From Bifidobacterium pseudocatenulatum DSM 20438 = JCM 1200 = LMG 10505 (GTDB taxonomy: Bacteria; Actinomycetota; Actinomycetes; Actinomycetales; Bifidobacteriaceae): a stretch of DNA of 64,000 bases. Positions 23,261 to 38,038 of this stretch are shown here, one piece after another. Numbering within the stretch: position 1 is the stretch's first letter; each line of letters starts with the position of its first letter. The DNA lies in NCBI RefSeq assembly GCF_001025215.1, contig NZ_AP012330.1, positions 2,249,753 through 2,313,752 on the forward strand, given 5' to 3'. A program made the position numbers and the translations under genes. Under the pieces are notes generated by a model, which worked only from the letters and a program-made list of their open reading frames with translations, was not told the origin of the DNA and made no database searches.

Positions 23261-23710
23261 TTATCGTTTTCCAGCGAAAAAATCAGTCATCAATCGTGCG
23301 CATTCCGATTCACGAACGCCGCCGATAACTTCCGGAACATGACCGACATGCGGGTCGCGAGGAATGTCCCAAATCGAACCGCATGCACCCAACTTGGCAT
23401 CCCACGCGCCGAACACGATTCGTCCGACATGCGTTTGCAGGCACGCGCCGGCGCACATCGGGCACGGCTCCAAGGTAACAATCAACGTGCAATCGGCAAG
23501 ATTCCACGTACCAAGCGACCGAGCGGCCTGCGTCATGGCCTTGACCTCGGCGTGCGCCAACGGATCGGCGTGCGCCTCGCGCAGATTACGGCCACTGCCG
23601 ATCACCGCTCCCCCAGCGTCAAGCACGACGGCACCGACCGGTACCTCGCCTTCCGCGGCGGCCTCGCGGGCCAATTCAATCGCCAGCTCCATGTCGTCAC
23701 TCCACTGCAT
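23261..23710 (-). CDS. tadA: tRNA-specific adenosine deaminase
   Basis: A 149-aa CMP/dCMP-deaminase-fold enzyme that converts A34 to inosine in tRNA-Arg(ACG). Zinc ligands are His53 in HAEV, with Glu55 as proton shuttle, and Cys83 and Cys86 in PCPMCAG. Length is normal for TadA. I use the internal ATG (MQWSDDM) because the family starts with this helix; a longer frame reaches 23761. The gene is divergent from the antiporter with about 105 bp between the start codons. Confidence 0.9.
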   Translation of the reverse strand: MQWSDDMELAIELAREAAAEGEVPVGAVVLDAGGAVIGSGRNLREAHADPLAHAEVKAMTQAARSLGTWNLADCTLIVTLEPCPMCAGACLQTHVGRIVFGAWDAKLGACGSIWDIPRDPHVGHVPEVIGGVRESECARLMTDFFAGKR

Positions 23711-23815
23711 ACCCGCCACTATACGGTTGCTCGCGTGAAGCAAAAGACGAAACACGCCCATAAATACCTCTTGGTAGGCTGGAAGGGTTTGGAAAATGCG
23801 CGCAAAGGAGGCACG

Positions 23816-25888
23816 TTGGCGGCATTCGAGTTGATTGTATGTATTATCGCCGCCGTCGTACTATCTTCATTCCTCAGCCGTTTCATTCCCAAGGTTTCCA
23901 CACCGCTCGTGCAGATCGCGTTGGGTGCGCTGGCGTCGCAATTGCCGTTTTTCCCGAACGTCACGCTCGATCCGGAACTGTTCATGGTGCTGTTCATCGC
24001 GCCGCTACTGTATTTGGAAGCGCATGAAATCGACAAAAGCGAGCTGCTGAAATCCGTTACATTGTCGCTTTCATTGGCAATTGGACTAGCGATCGCAACC
24101 ATGGTGGCCGTTGGTTTCGCACTGCATGCCGTATGGCCCGCAATTCCCCTTGCCGCGGCACTGGCGCTCGGCGCCGCACTTGGACCGACCGACGCGGTCG
24201 CCGTATCGTCGCTCGGCAAGGAAGCCGCGCTTACGCAACGTCAAACCAGCGTACTTAAAGGCGAATCGCTATTCAACGACGCGTCCGGCATCGTCGGCTT
24301 CCAGTTCGCGATCGCGGCGGCCGTCAGTGGCGTGTTTACAGTGGGCGATTCGGCCGCACAGTTCGTGTTCTCATTCTTCGGCGGCGCCATTTTCGGCTTG
24401 GCAGTAGGCATGGTCGCCGACCTGTTATTTGAATCGTTGCGATCTTTCGGCTGGGAGACGACCACAAGCCGTATTTTGATGGAATTGTTCCTGCCGTTCA
24501 TTCTGTATTTGGGTGCGGAAGCGGTGCATGTTTCCGGCATTCTTTCGGTGGTGACGGCCGGTTTGATCATCCGTTTCGATCGCACCGGCATCGGCCCGAA
24601 TGTGGCTCGCACCAACATTGTTTCGTCAAGCGTATGGGGGGTATTCTCGTTCACGCTCAACGGCACGGTGTTCATTCTGCTTGGCATGTTGCTGCCGAAT
24701 GCGATGAGCGCAAGCTGGGACGATCCGCAAGTCAGCAATTGGCTGCTACTGGTTGCGATTCTTACGGTTTCCGCAGTGGTAATCATCATGCGATTCCTGT
24801 GGATTTCATTGATGCTACGTCTCGCGCGAGATACCGTCACCGGCAAGCGACGCAAGATGACGGCGCAACGTTGGCGTTCGGCCGCGGTCATGACGTTCGG
24901 CGGGCCGAAAGGCACCATCACCCTGTCATTGATGTTCACGATCCCGTACACCATTACGGGAGGCGCGTGGTTCCCCATGCGTGACGAACTGATCTTCATC
25001 GCAGGTGGCGTGATCGTCGTAACCTTGCTGCTCGCCAACTTCCTGCTGCCGCTGCTGGCGCCGAATCGCAATAAAGACACTTCCGTGGAAATGACCGAAA
25101 TCACCATCGAAGTGCTGCGACGGACCGTGGAGGAACTGACGGGACGAGTCACACCCGACAATCGTCGTGCGGTGCTGATGATCATCGACTCGTATACGAA
25201 ACGTATCACACGACTGAAGCAGCGCATCGGAGAAATCGATCCGCAAGGGTATATGCAACTGCAGATCGACGCGCTCAACTGGGAGAAGGAATACGTCAAG
25301 GCGCGACTGGCGAAAGTCAAGGCGACGACGAACGACGACAAGGCAGCGCACGATCTGGAAATCGAAGCATGCGAGCGCCTGCTCGACCAGATCATGAGCT
25401 CTCTGCGCCATATCGAAACGGAACATAATTCCGGACGCACCATCTGGCGAGTCAAAGGCCGCTTCAGGGCGTTGCAGAGGCGTTTGGGCACGGTGGTGAA
25501 GCGTGTGAACAGCCGCATTCGCCGCACTACCCCGCTGTTCAGCGACGACGAGCTGTTCGCGCACACCCGCGCGGTGCAGGTGGATGCCATCGAACATGTG
25601 ATCGACCGCCTGTATGAGGAGATGGGCCGCGACACGTACAATACGGAACATTGCTCGGCACTGCTGCTGGATTACCGACGAGGCGAGGCTACGCTGAGGT
25701 CGCGCCCGAATGTGGGCACGAGCGCGGAGGCGCAGGCGCAGGCGGAAGAGGTGAAGCGCGAAAGCTACGGTATCGAGCTGGGTGTGATCCAAGACATGTA
25801 CGAGGCGGGTGACATTACGCGCGCGCAATCCAAGCAGCTGCGACGCAACGTGTATGTGATGAGCGTGGACGCCGACGCGCAGATCTAG
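23816..25888 (+). CDS. Na+/H+ antiporter (CPA1/NhaP type), full copy
   Basis: A 690-aa membrane exchanger. The start is TTG at 23816, five bases after a strong AAAGGAG (23804-23810). The longer open frame upstream overlaps tadA and is not coding. About 12-13 helices occupy the first 420 residues, with GPTDAVAVSSL and FNDASGIVGF (the ND motif of ion binding) and later GPKGTITLSL. The last 250 residues are a cytoplasmic charged tail with probable coiled coil, a usual site of regulation in this family. The part from codon 192 onward is repeated exactly at 1-1500. Confidence 0.92.
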   Translation: MAAFELIVCIIAAVVLSSFLSRFIPKVSTPLVQIALGALASQLPFFPNVTLDPELFMVLFIAPLLYLEAHEIDKSELLKSVTLSLSLAIGLAIATMVAVGFALHAVWPAIPLAAALALGAALGPTDAVAVSSLGKEAALTQRQTSVLKGESLFNDASGIVGFQFAIAAAVSGVFTVGDSAAQFVFSFFGGAIFGLAVGMVADLLFESLRSFGWETTTSRILMELFLPFILYLGAEAVHVSGILSVVTAGLIIRFDRTGIGPNVARTNIVSSSVWGVFSFTLNGTVFILLGMLLPNAMSASWDDPQVSNWLLLVAILTVSAVVIIMRFLWISLMLRLARDTVTGKRRKMTAQRWRSAAVMTFGGPKGTITLSLMFTIPYTITGGAWFPMRDELIFIAGGVIVVTLLLANFLLPLLAPNRNKDTSVEMTEITIEVLRRTVEELTGRVTPDNRRAVLMIIDSYTKRITRLKQRIGEIDPQGYMQLQIDALNWEKEYVKARLAKVKATTNDDKAAHDLEIEACERLLDQIMSSLRHIETEHNSGRTIWRVKGRFRALQRRLGTVVKRVNSRIRRTTPLFSDDELFAHTRAVQVDAIEHVIDRLYEEMGRDTYNTEHCSALLLDYRRGEATLRSRPNVGTSAEAQAQAEEVKRESYGIELGVIQDMYEAGDITRAQSKQLRRNVYVMSVDADAQI

Positions 25889-26202
25889 CATCCAACTGAT
25901 CTGATGGGATCAGCAAGCTGGCGTGAGCCGGTGATCCGCAGCGAGTTTGTCTGCGGACGAACTGTGGAAACGTGGGGGACGAGACAACTGTAGGAACGGA
26001 ACACGGCGTGGAAGGCGGCAAACTGGAGGCCATTCCACAATCTAAAACATGAGGGAATTGAAATTCTCAGATATTTCCCAGAAAACACCAGACATGTACT
26101 CAGCATCGTCTGTTTATATAGGAGATGTCAGCAAAAGAGCCGACCAGGAACCCACAGCAGTTCCCGACAATTGAACCCTTTCTTCTTCTCTCTCCTTTCT
26201 CT

Positions 26203-26237
26203 CCCCGGTGGTTTTCTCTCCACCGGGGTTTCTTTTT
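26203..26237 (+). terminator. Rho-independent terminator, copy B
   Basis: Identical to 1815-1849: a 9-bp GC-rich stem and a T-rich tail, about 315 bp past the antiporter stop. 25889-26202 holds no supported gene. Confidence 0.8.
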
Positions 26238-26248
26238 GCCCTCAACGG

Positions 26249-26398
26249 GTGGATTCCTCCAGCCAGTGGGAGAATCCGCCCGCTGGCAGCTCACTCAAAG
26301 TCCAGAAACCGCCACTCACTGGAACAATCACCCCGCTGGCAAGCCGCCCAACGTCCCAATCCTTCCAGTGACTGGGAGGATTGCCCCGCTGGAACGGG
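26249..26398. repeat. Degenerate ~52-bp repeat units, copy B
   Basis: Same three units as 1861-2010, carried by the duplication. Confidence 0.6.
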
Positions 26399-26410
26399 TA
26401 TATTGGAGGC

Positions 26411-27214
26411 ATGAGTGAAATACGCGAGCACGAGACCAGTGATTCCCACGACTCCAGCAACCCAAACACCCCGACCAGTCTGATCGGGCGCGAATCGCAG
26501 GTGGTTCCAGGGAGGTTCGGCGAGCCGCTGCAGGTCACGCACGTACAGTATTCGCGCGGGGGCGGCAATGCGGCTCCACGACGCCCGCTGTTCCTCTGCC
26601 TGCACGGTTGGGGCTCCAATGAGGCCGATTTGGCCGACATGATGCGTTACGTGGCTCCTTATAACGATTTCGCGTCGTTGCGCGCGCCGCTCGTGCTGCA
26701 GGAGGCTGGTTCCGGTGAATTCGGTTTCGGTCAGGGCGCGTATTCGTGGTTCCATGATTGCGTGCCGTCCGGCGAAGATCTGGATCGAGACGCTTATGCT
26801 GCCGCTCAAGCCATTGACGATTGGGTTGCGCGCAATGTTCCCGAAGATCGCGCTGTAGTGCCGATCGGTTTTTCGCAGGGCGGTTTGCTGGCGATTCATC
26901 TGCTGCGCGTCCATCCGGAACGGTACGCCGCGTCAATCTCGCTTTCCGGCTTCCTTGCGCCGGGAATCGTCGCCGGTAGCGCGCCGGCCGACAGTCATGT
27001 CGCGGAATTGAATATTCCTGTGTTCTACGGCTATGGCAAGAACGATACCGTGATTCCGATGCCGGAGCTTTTCGCAACCGCCGCTTGGCTGGACGAGCAT
27101 ACGTTCCTCACGTCGAAAAGCTACCGTGGACTCGATCATGCGGTCAGTCTCAACGAATTCAGCGATTTGCGCGACTGGCTTGCCGCGCACGATATCGCGC
27201 CGGGAATCCTGTAA
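26411..27214 (+). CDS. Serine esterase, alpha/beta-hydrolase fold, copy B
   Basis: Identical at the protein level to the 267-aa gene at 2023-2826, including triad residues Ser155, Asp212 and His243 and the -10-like TATATT at 26399-26404. The absence of any amino-acid change between copies argues that the duplication is very recent or artefactual. Confidence 0.85.
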   Translation: MSEIREHETSDSHDSSNPNTPTSLIGRESQVVPGRFGEPLQVTHVQYSRGGGNAAPRRPLFLCLHGWGSNEADLADMMRYVAPYNDFASLRAPLVLQEAGSGEFGFGQGAYSWFHDCVPSGEDLDRDAYAAAQAIDDWVARNVPEDRAVVPIGFSQGGLLAIHLLRVHPERYAASISLSGFLAPGIVAGSAPADSHVAELNIPVFYGYGKNDTVIPMPELFATAAWLDEHTFLTSKSYRGLDHAVSLNEFSDLRDWLAAHDIAPGIL

Positions 27215-27461
27215 GAAATCCTGCGGAAGAATCCCGTAGAAAAATCCTGCAGAAAAATCCGATGCAACGGATTTTGCGTACCAAGCACACGGCAATCGTT
27301 ACAACCCGATATAAGCCACGATATAGCGATACCGCGTTAGACTAGAGCCAGCTAATAATCATTTCGCAATTGCCGGCATTCGCACGCTCAACCATGCGAA
27401 CGTTCGAATGTTGGCGAGCGCCATACCGGCACATTCGCGTGCCTGGCAATAAGGAGTTTCG

Positions 27462-28043
27462 ATGCTGCTGTCCGATCGCGACATTCTCGCCGCGCAGGCC
27501 GAAGGTCATATTTCACTCGATCCATGGACCCCGGAAATGGTGCAGCCCGCTTCCATTGACGTGCGTTTGGACCGTTTCTTCCGTCTGTTCAACAATCATG
27601 CGTACACGTATGTCGATCCGGCTGAGAATCAGGGCGAGCTGACCGAGCAGTTCGAGGTGGCTCCGGGCGAACCGTGGATTCTGCATCCGGGTGAGTTCGC
27701 ATTGGGTTCCACGTGGGAGTACGTGAAGCTTGATCCGACGATTGCCGCCCGCCTGGAAGGCAAGAGCTCACTGGGCCGCTTGGGCATTCTCACACATTCC
27801 ACCGCAGGCTTCATCGACCCTGGTTTCGAGGGTCATATCACGTTGGAATTGTCGAATGTGTCGACATTGCCGGTGAAGTTGTGGCCGGGCATGAAGATCG
27901 GCCAGATGTGCTTTTTCCAGCTCAGCTCCCCCGCCGAACATCCGTACGGTTCGCAAGGCACCGGCTCGCATTATCAGGGTCAGCGCGGTCCGACGCCGAG
28001 CCGTTCCTACGTGAACTTCTACAAAGCCGACATCACCGACTAA
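27462..28043 (+). CDS. dcd: dCTP deaminase, copy B
   Basis: Protein identical to 3074-3655 (193 aa), with the same ribosome site. Two full dcd genes within 25 kb would be unusual for a housekeeping enzyme and follow from the segment duplication. Confidence 0.95.
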   Translation: MLLSDRDILAAQAEGHISLDPWTPEMVQPASIDVRLDRFFRLFNNHAYTYVDPAENQGELTEQFEVAPGEPWILHPGEFALGSTWEYVKLDPTIAARLEGKSSLGRLGILTHSTAGFIDPGFEGHITLELSNVSTLPVKLWPGMKIGQMCFFQLSSPAEHPYGSQGTGSHYQGQRGPTPSRSYVNFYKADITD

Positions 28044-28112
28044 TCATCAAATATTCTTGGATTATCGCAATATATTGTCGATATATGGCGATTGATATTC
28101 CACCAAAAATAC

Positions 28113-28156
28113 AAAAAGATTGGCTATCACATATCGCATGATAGCCAATCTTTTTT
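28113..28156. terminator. Bidirectional terminator, copy B
   Basis: Identical to 3725-3768. Confidence 0.9.
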
Positions 28157-28207
28157 GCAATCTTCTATTGAGATTTCTTGTTGCAATGTCAGCAATATCG
28201 AATGATA

Positions 28208-28420
28208 TTAAAAGATACTGCAACAGCGATTGGTAACGCCTTTTAGCGCTTGTGGATCGCGATGTGTGAGATGCCAGGTTCCGCAGAATTCGCACCGATA
28301 CACCCATAGTTCAGTGCCGCGTTCACGCCAGCTCTGGTCGGCGGCCTGCCGGGCCGTCGCTTTGTCGCGATACATGATTTTGTTCGATTCGACGCAGCGT
28401 TTGGGTACGAAATAATGCAT
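28208..28420 (-). CDS. Small zinc-ribbon-like protein, copy B
   Basis: Identical to the 70-aa protein at 3820-4032, with CxxCxxxHxxxH at about residues 43-54. Function unknown. Confidence 0.7.
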   Translation of the reverse strand: MHYFVPKRCVESNKIMYRDKATARQAADQSWRERGTELWVYRCEFCGTWHLTHRDPQALKGVTNRCCSIF

Positions 28421-28589
28421 AGTTCCCCAGTCTATTCCACCATCGGATAAGGGCAGGAAGCTCCCCTGGAATTCCTGGGATCCCCCAGCGTCCCGGGACT
28501 CCCAGTGACTGGAGGAATCATCCCGCCGGCAGTCCTTCCGGCGTCCAAAAACCTCCACCGAATGGAGGAAGACACCCGTGCGCGGGAAT

Positions 28590-28636
28590 AAAAAAGGACC
28601 TTCCGGGAACCCCGATGGGGCTCGACCGGAAGGTCC
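28590..28636 (-). terminator. rrn operon terminator, copy B
   Basis: Same hairpin and T-run as 4202-4248, just past the second 5S gene. A degenerate repeat unit like that at 4080-4175 precedes it at about 28468-28563. Confidence 0.9.
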
Positions 28637-28647
28637 ATAAGTTGAAT

Positions 28648-28762
28648 GCGGCGGCGTGCTACTCTCCCACACCCTCTCGAGTGCAGTACCATCGCCGCGA
28701 CCAGGCCTTAGCTTCCGGGTTCGGAAAGGGACCGGGCGTCTCACCTGGGCCATGACCACCGC
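28648..28762 (-). rRNA. rrf: 5S ribosomal RNA, copy B
   Basis: Identical to 4260-4374. Confidence 0.95.
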
Positions 28763-28975
28763 AAAACCAATATAACGGCCAACCACAAGGATCGGCCGGC
28801 AGAACCGGAACCACGCCACGATTCCGATCGTGGCGGTCCGGGAACCGGACAACGGACGCGAGCAACCAAACGCTTCACCGGTATCGTTTCCGTGACCACA
28901 AGAAACAATGCTCCTTGCCATCCAACGAAAGAAACCACCACAGGACGAGACCCGACCCAACAAGCGGGTCGGAAA

Positions 28976-32059
<3,084 letters not shown>

Positions 32060-32230
32060 GCCCCGAAAAAACCCAATGATAGCTTCAAACGCCAGACGAC
32101 AAATCATCACACTGTAAAAAATGATCACAAAACGATCGATCTCGAAACCAGACTCCAAAAAAGAAGCCTGGCGAAATCGCGATAAAGCAAACGATGACAT
32201 CACATCATCGCATTGCTCGCGTCCACTATC

Positions 32231-32248
32231 CAGTTCTCAAACCACCAC
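32231..32248 (-). promoter_or_regulatory. boxA-like motif in the 16S-23S spacer, copy B
   Basis: Same GGTTTGAGAACT element as 7843-7860. No tRNA in the spacer 32060-32508. Confidence 0.65.
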
Positions 32249-32507
32249 GCGCCCCGACCGGACCCGACCCGCGGCCCGCAAGGCCGACGGCGTCCCACCA
32301 GGGGCATCCGGAAAACCGCACGCACCCAAAACGGATGCGGGTGGCGGTCCGGGAACCCAAAAGCATATCCGCACCACTCCCCGCCGGCCCCAAGGACCCG
32401 CGAAGCCAACGATCTCTTCCACACCAGCACGCCCACACGAACCCGGGAACCATCCCCGGCGCATGGGCCACACGACGGACGCCAGACCGGCGTCCTGAAA
32501 AACTCCG

Positions 32508-34038
<1,531 letters not shown>

Positions 34039-34218
34039 AAAACTTTGCAGAAAGCCAACATGTGACTCTCAAAAACAAGAAAATTGACGATCGCCTTATA
34101 AGGAAAGGCGCATCGCACGAAAACCTCACCGTCCTTCAAGGCCTCCCGGCCACTCGCGAACGAGCGGACGATGAACTGGCAATCATTGACTATAAAGAAG
34201 TAGTACAAATACGCTCTT

Positions 34219-34236
34219 GAGTTCTCAAACCACCAC
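34219..34236 (-). promoter_or_regulatory. boxA-like motif in the rrn leader, copy B
   Basis: Same element as 9831-9848. Confidence 0.65.
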
Positions 34237-34297
34237 CGCTCACCCGCCTCGAGGCACCCCAGCCGGGGAACCACTCGCCGAGCGGCAGCGAAGAGTC

Positions 34298-34327
34298 AAT
34301 TTACACGAACCCCGGCGATCACGCAAA
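34298..34327 (-). promoter_or_regulatory. rrn promoter, copy B
   Basis: -35 TTTGCG (34322-34327), 18-bp spacer and -10 TAAATT (34298-34303) on the minus strand. Spacer and flanks differ from copy A, but the hexamer position and the CGATTTGCGTG context are kept. 34328-34620 holds no gene I can support. Confidence 0.7.
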
Positions 34328-34620
34328 TCGACCCTTCCAAAGATACCCTAGAACCGTTGCAAATAAACACATCCCTCGGCGTGTCGAAAAAGGCCTCCGA
34401 ACAGCCGTACAGCCAGTCTAGACCCCGAAGACAACGCCTACATGAACCAAAAACAAACTATAAACGGCGTGTCATACCCATATACATCTCATTCCCATGT
34501 GATGAATACCCAAATGCAATCGCAAATCATGATTCCAGCGGAACAGAAAGAACAGAAATACAAAAGAGACGCGAAGAAGCATGAAACCTGGCTGCACTTG
34601 CGACGGCACGCACGCTGAAA

Positions 34621-34658
34621 TACAACAAGAGCCGCCGACTCAGGGAAGTCGACGGCTC
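34621..34658 (-). terminator. Terminator of the GH3 gene
   Basis: On the minus strand GAGCCGTCGAC (34648-34658) pairs with GTCGGCGGCTC (34629-34639), followed by TTGTTGTA. It lies about 55 bp past the GH3 stop. Confidence 0.8.
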
Positions 34659-34712
34659 TCGCTGTTTCAATTGTTATTCAGTTATGTTTTGACCTGTGAG
34701 AAGGAAGTGAGA

Positions 34713-37607
34713 TCAGGCAGTGACCTCAGCCTTGGCCTTCTTGCGATCCATGTAGCGCTTGATAGCCAGAGCCTCAAGTGCGATCACCAGGATTGCGGTC
34801 ACGCCCCAAGCCACGTACATGGCGGTCTTCCAGATCGGGGTGGCGACCTTCGGCTCACCGTCTGCATACTGCCAGCTGTTGGCGGCGGTGTACAGAATAT
34901 TGTGGGCGGCGGTACGCATGGCCTTCACGGAGGTTGCGGACTTGTCGGTGATGTGGTTGGTGATGGAGGTGGTAGCCAGCATGGAATCGTTGCCGTTACG
35001 GATTTCCTGATCACCGTTCTGGTAGCCGTAGCCGCCGAAATAATCGGTCAGGACGAAGCCCTTGAAGCCCCACTCGTCACGGAGCACGGTGTTCAGCAGA
35101 ACGTTGTTGCCACCGGCATAGGTGTTGCCGATGTAGTTGAAGGCGCTCATCACGGCCTGTGCGCCGCCTTCCTTCACGCTCATCTCGAACGGCTTGAGGT
35201 AGATCTCACGCATGGCCTGCTCGTTGGTCCAGGTGCAGAGCATCTCAGTACGCTTGGTTTCCTGATCGTTCAGTGCGAAGTGCTTCATGAAGGAGTACAC
35301 GCCCTTCTCCTTGGCGCCGGCGATCTCGTTGGATGCCATGACGCCGGAGAGCAGGGAATCCTCGGAGAAGTACTCGAAAGTACGGCCGGAGAATGCGTTG
35401 CGGTGGATGTTCATAGCCGGAGCGTACCAACCAGCAACATGCATGTCGTGAGCCATATCGCCGATCATCTCGCCGAACTGCTTGGCCAGATCCTTGTTCC
35501 AAGTGCAAGCGAATGCGGTGGAAGCCGGGAAGCCGATGGAGCCAACACCAGTGAAGTTGTTGTTCAACGAGGCCGGGCCGTCAGCGTCGGTGAGCTGGAT
35601 CTTGCCGACGGAGGAGACGGCCGGAGTGCCGTAGCCGCCGTTGGCAATGAGGTTGTCCATATCGTCGAAGGTCAGCTCGTCAAGCAGCTTCTCCCAATCA
35701 GCATCGTCGTAATCCTTGCCGTACATGTCGGCCAGGCGGAGGCCATTCTTGGCACCGGTGGTCGGCATCTCGTCGGAATCGTCGTTGAACTGAGACGGAT
35801 CGTAGTTGGTGTTGTTGTAGAAGGTTTCCTTTGCCTTATCAGACATTTCGAAGTTGGTCGGAGCGGCGGTGGCTTCCTTGTAGTTTGCGAAATGTCCTGC
35901 ACGGCTCAGGTAGGTCACATCGCCTGCAGCATCATCGAACTGGTTGGTGGCCACGGTCTGGTCGCCATTGTGGGTGTTCGAATCGGAGTCGTAGGTGATG
36001 GTGTCGTCCACGGTGATCTTCTTGGAGCCGATCACAGTGTGGGAGTCGGAGTTGATGGAGATGTTGTAATCGCCCTTTTCGAGCACGTATGCCTTGGCAT
36101 TCTTGTAATCATAGGAAGCCATGTCATCGTCTTCGAATTCGACGGTCACGTCCTCGGAAGCGCCCGGCTCAAGCTTCTCGGTCTTCTCGAAGCCAACCAG
36201 GTTGGCACTGGCCTTTTCGATGCCACCTTCGGTGTACGGCGGGTTGTAGTAGACCTCAACAACATCCTTGCCAGCGGTGTCGCCGGTGTTGGTGACGGTC
36301 ACATCAACGGTGACCTTGCCATCCTTGTACGTCACATCGTTGAGCTTCTGCTCGAAGGTGGTGTAGCTCAGACCGTAACCGAACGGGAATGCAACCATGG
36401 AATCGTAATCGATGGCACCTTCGGCCGCTGCGGTCTCATAGAACTTGTAGCCCACATAGATGCCTTCGGAGTAGTTCACAAAGCCCGGGATGGCGGTGAC
36501 TTCGTCACCAGTGAAGCCCGTGTACTTGGCGGCCTTGTCTTCCATGTTGGTGTATTCGAACTTGCCGAAGTTGTTGTAAGACACCGACTGGGTGAGATCC
36601 TTCAGGAAGGTGTCGGAAGTCTTGCCGGACGGGTTGGTATCGCCGGCAAGCACGTCACCGAGTGCGGAGAAGCCGGTCTGGCCTGCAGGCGGGCACCACA
36701 CGACGGATTTGATCTGCGGATAGTCGTTCAGGAAGTCGAACTGGAAGGTGTTGGCGCCGTTGTAGACGAGCGTGACCTTGTTGAAGTTCTTGGTGACCAG
36801 GTCGAGCATATCGCGCTCGGTCTGGCTCAGCTGCAGGAAGCTTTCGCCGTCCTTGAAGTCCTCGTAATCCTTGGAGTTGTTCTCATAGGTGATGCCTTCG
36901 GCCTTCATGTTCATCGGAAGGTCAGCGCCCTCGCCACCGACGCGGGTGAGCACTACAACAGCCTCATCGGAGAAGCTCTTGGCATCGGAGATCAGGGAAT
37001 CGGAATACTGGTCGGCCGGAACCTCAGGCAGGGTCCAATCCTGTGCCCACATGCCAACAACTGGGCGATCTGCACGGTAATCGGTGTACAGCTTGGTCAG
37101 GTCGGCGTTGGTCTCGATGCCGGCTTCCTTCATGCCATCAAGCAGGGAAACGGTGTCATACTGGTCAGACATGGAGCCGGAGCCGGTGCCGCCGTATACC
37201 GGGTTGGTGGAGCCCCAACCAAACACGTTGACCTTCTTGTTAGCCAGCGGCAGGTTGGAATCATCGTTCTTCAGCATGGTGATGGCTTCCGACTGCACTT
37301 CCTTGGCCAGCTCGTTGGCCTTGGAAACAGTGGTGTCAGACAGCATGTACTTGGTGATGGTCGCGTTGTTGAGCAGCGTCGACAGCGGACCGGACAGCAT
37401 CATGGAAACCGCGACGACAATGCCGACCAAAGCCACAAGCCAAGACTCGGAATGGATGATCTTACGGGTCGCCACTTCCTTCACCGTCTTCTTGTTGACG
37501 GCAAAAGTAATGATCAGCGCGAGCACAAATAGCACGCCAATCGCAATCAGGTACGGCGTCAACGAACCGATAACGTTCATGACGTCAGCCATGTTGATTT
37601 GCAGCAT
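34713..37607 (-). CDS. Membrane-anchored GH3 beta-glucosidase with permuted domains
   Basis: A 964-aa protein. Two hydrophobic helices (about 17-36 and 56-74) start it and one (about 930-952) ends it. The usual GH3 order is reversed. The alpha/beta-sandwich domain comes first (about 95-330, starting ANELAKEVQSEAITMLKNDDSNLPL), then an Fn3-like domain (about 430-510), then the catalytic barrel (about 640-900). The barrel has LTDADGPASL, SGRTFEYFSEDSLLSG, MKHFALNDQ and GFKGFVLTDYFGG, whose Asp is the nucleophile. Permuted GH3 enzymes are known from rumen bacteria; the added helices suggest it works at the membrane. Substrate not predictable, probably beta-glucoside. Ribosome site AGGAGG precedes ATG 37607. 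It stands alone. Confidence 0.88.
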   Translation of the reverse strand: MLQINMADVMNVIGSLTPYLIAIGVLFVLALIITFAVNKKTVKEVATRKIIHSESWLVALVGIVVAVSMMLSGPLSTLLNNATITKYMLSDTTVSKANELAKEVQSEAITMLKNDDSNLPLANKKVNVFGWGSTNPVYGGTGSGSMSDQYDTVSLLDGMKEAGIETNADLTKLYTDYRADRPVVGMWAQDWTLPEVPADQYSDSLISDAKSFSDEAVVVLTRVGGEGADLPMNMKAEGITYENNSKDYEDFKDGESFLQLSQTERDMLDLVTKNFNKVTLVYNGANTFQFDFLNDYPQIKSVVWCPPAGQTGFSALGDVLAGDTNPSGKTSDTFLKDLTQSVSYNNFGKFEYTNMEDKAAKYTGFTGDEVTAIPGFVNYSEGIYVGYKFYETAAAEGAIDYDSMVAFPFGYGLSYTTFEQKLNDVTYKDGKVTVDVTVTNTGDTAGKDVVEVYYNPPYTEGGIEKASANLVGFEKTEKLEPGASEDVTVEFEDDDMASYDYKNAKAYVLEKGDYNISINSDSHTVIGSKKITVDDTITYDSDSNTHNGDQTVATNQFDDAAGDVTYLSRAGHFANYKEATAAPTNFEMSDKAKETFYNNTNYDPSQFNDDSDEMPTTGAKNGLRLADMYGKDYDDADWEKLLDELTFDDMDNLIANGGYGTPAVSSVGKIQLTDADGPASLNNNFTGVGSIGFPASTAFACTWNKDLAKQFGEMIGDMAHDMHVAGWYAPAMNIHRNAFSGRTFEYFSEDSLLSGVMASNEIAGAKEKGVYSFMKHFALNDQETKRTEMLCTWTNEQAMREIYLKPFEMSVKEGGAQAVMSAFNYIGNTYAGGNNVLLNTVLRDEWGFKGFVLTDYFGGYGYQNGDQEIRNGNDSMLATTSITNHITDKSATSVKAMRTAAHNILYTAANSWQYADGEPKVATPIWKTAMYVAWGVTAILVIALEALAIKRYMDRKKAKAEVTA

Positions 37608-37711
37608 GGTCTGCCTCCTCCTTGATTCTCATAACCAAACGACATGCAGGCTCCGATTTCCTCATCGAAACCAGAAATCATGCAACGCTGCCCCGCGTCA
37701 CGCAATTTCCA

Positions 37712-37727
37712 GAAGTGAAGACACTTC
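37712..37727. promoter_or_regulatory. Palindrome upstream of the GH3 gene (possible operator)
   Basis: GAAGTG and CACTTC flank AAGA, a 6-bp inverted repeat about 105 bp before the GH3 start in the 430-bp divergent region with the kinase gene. The role is a guess from position. Confidence 0.3.
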
Positions 37728-37827
37728 TTCATGTCGATGTTTCGATTTCACCAAAATCCGCGAAAAAAGCACCCTGATTTTTCCCAGCCTGTCGTTTCGC
37801 GTGCATAATCTGCATACCACCTGCGCA

Positions 37828-37856
37828 TGTAAAACTACCATTCGTGCACATATAAT
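37828..37856 (+). promoter_or_regulatory. Possible promoter of the kinase gene
   Basis: -10 TATAAT (37851-37856) with a weak -35 TGTAAA 17 bp upstream. It would give a leader of about 175 nt before ATG 38039. Confidence 0.4.
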
Positions 37857-38038
37857 CCCGTTGCGCGCATGCATCTGGCACAATGTGCGCTCATCCGCAG
37901 ATTGTTGCAACATCCTTGCCTTGATTGCGGAAATCATCGATCTTCATTGCGCTTCCAACTCCATAATCGCAATTCCTGCGATATTTTCGGCACACTACAG
38001 CGAGCTGTTCCAGCGGCAACTTACGTAAGGCAAGTACC

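Noticed and set aside
34581..37532. 983-codon open frame on the plus strand across the GH3 gene
   Set aside because: It is antisense to a protein with clear GH3 motifs; long antisense frames arise from the codon use of this GC-rich genome. No ribosome site or family match.
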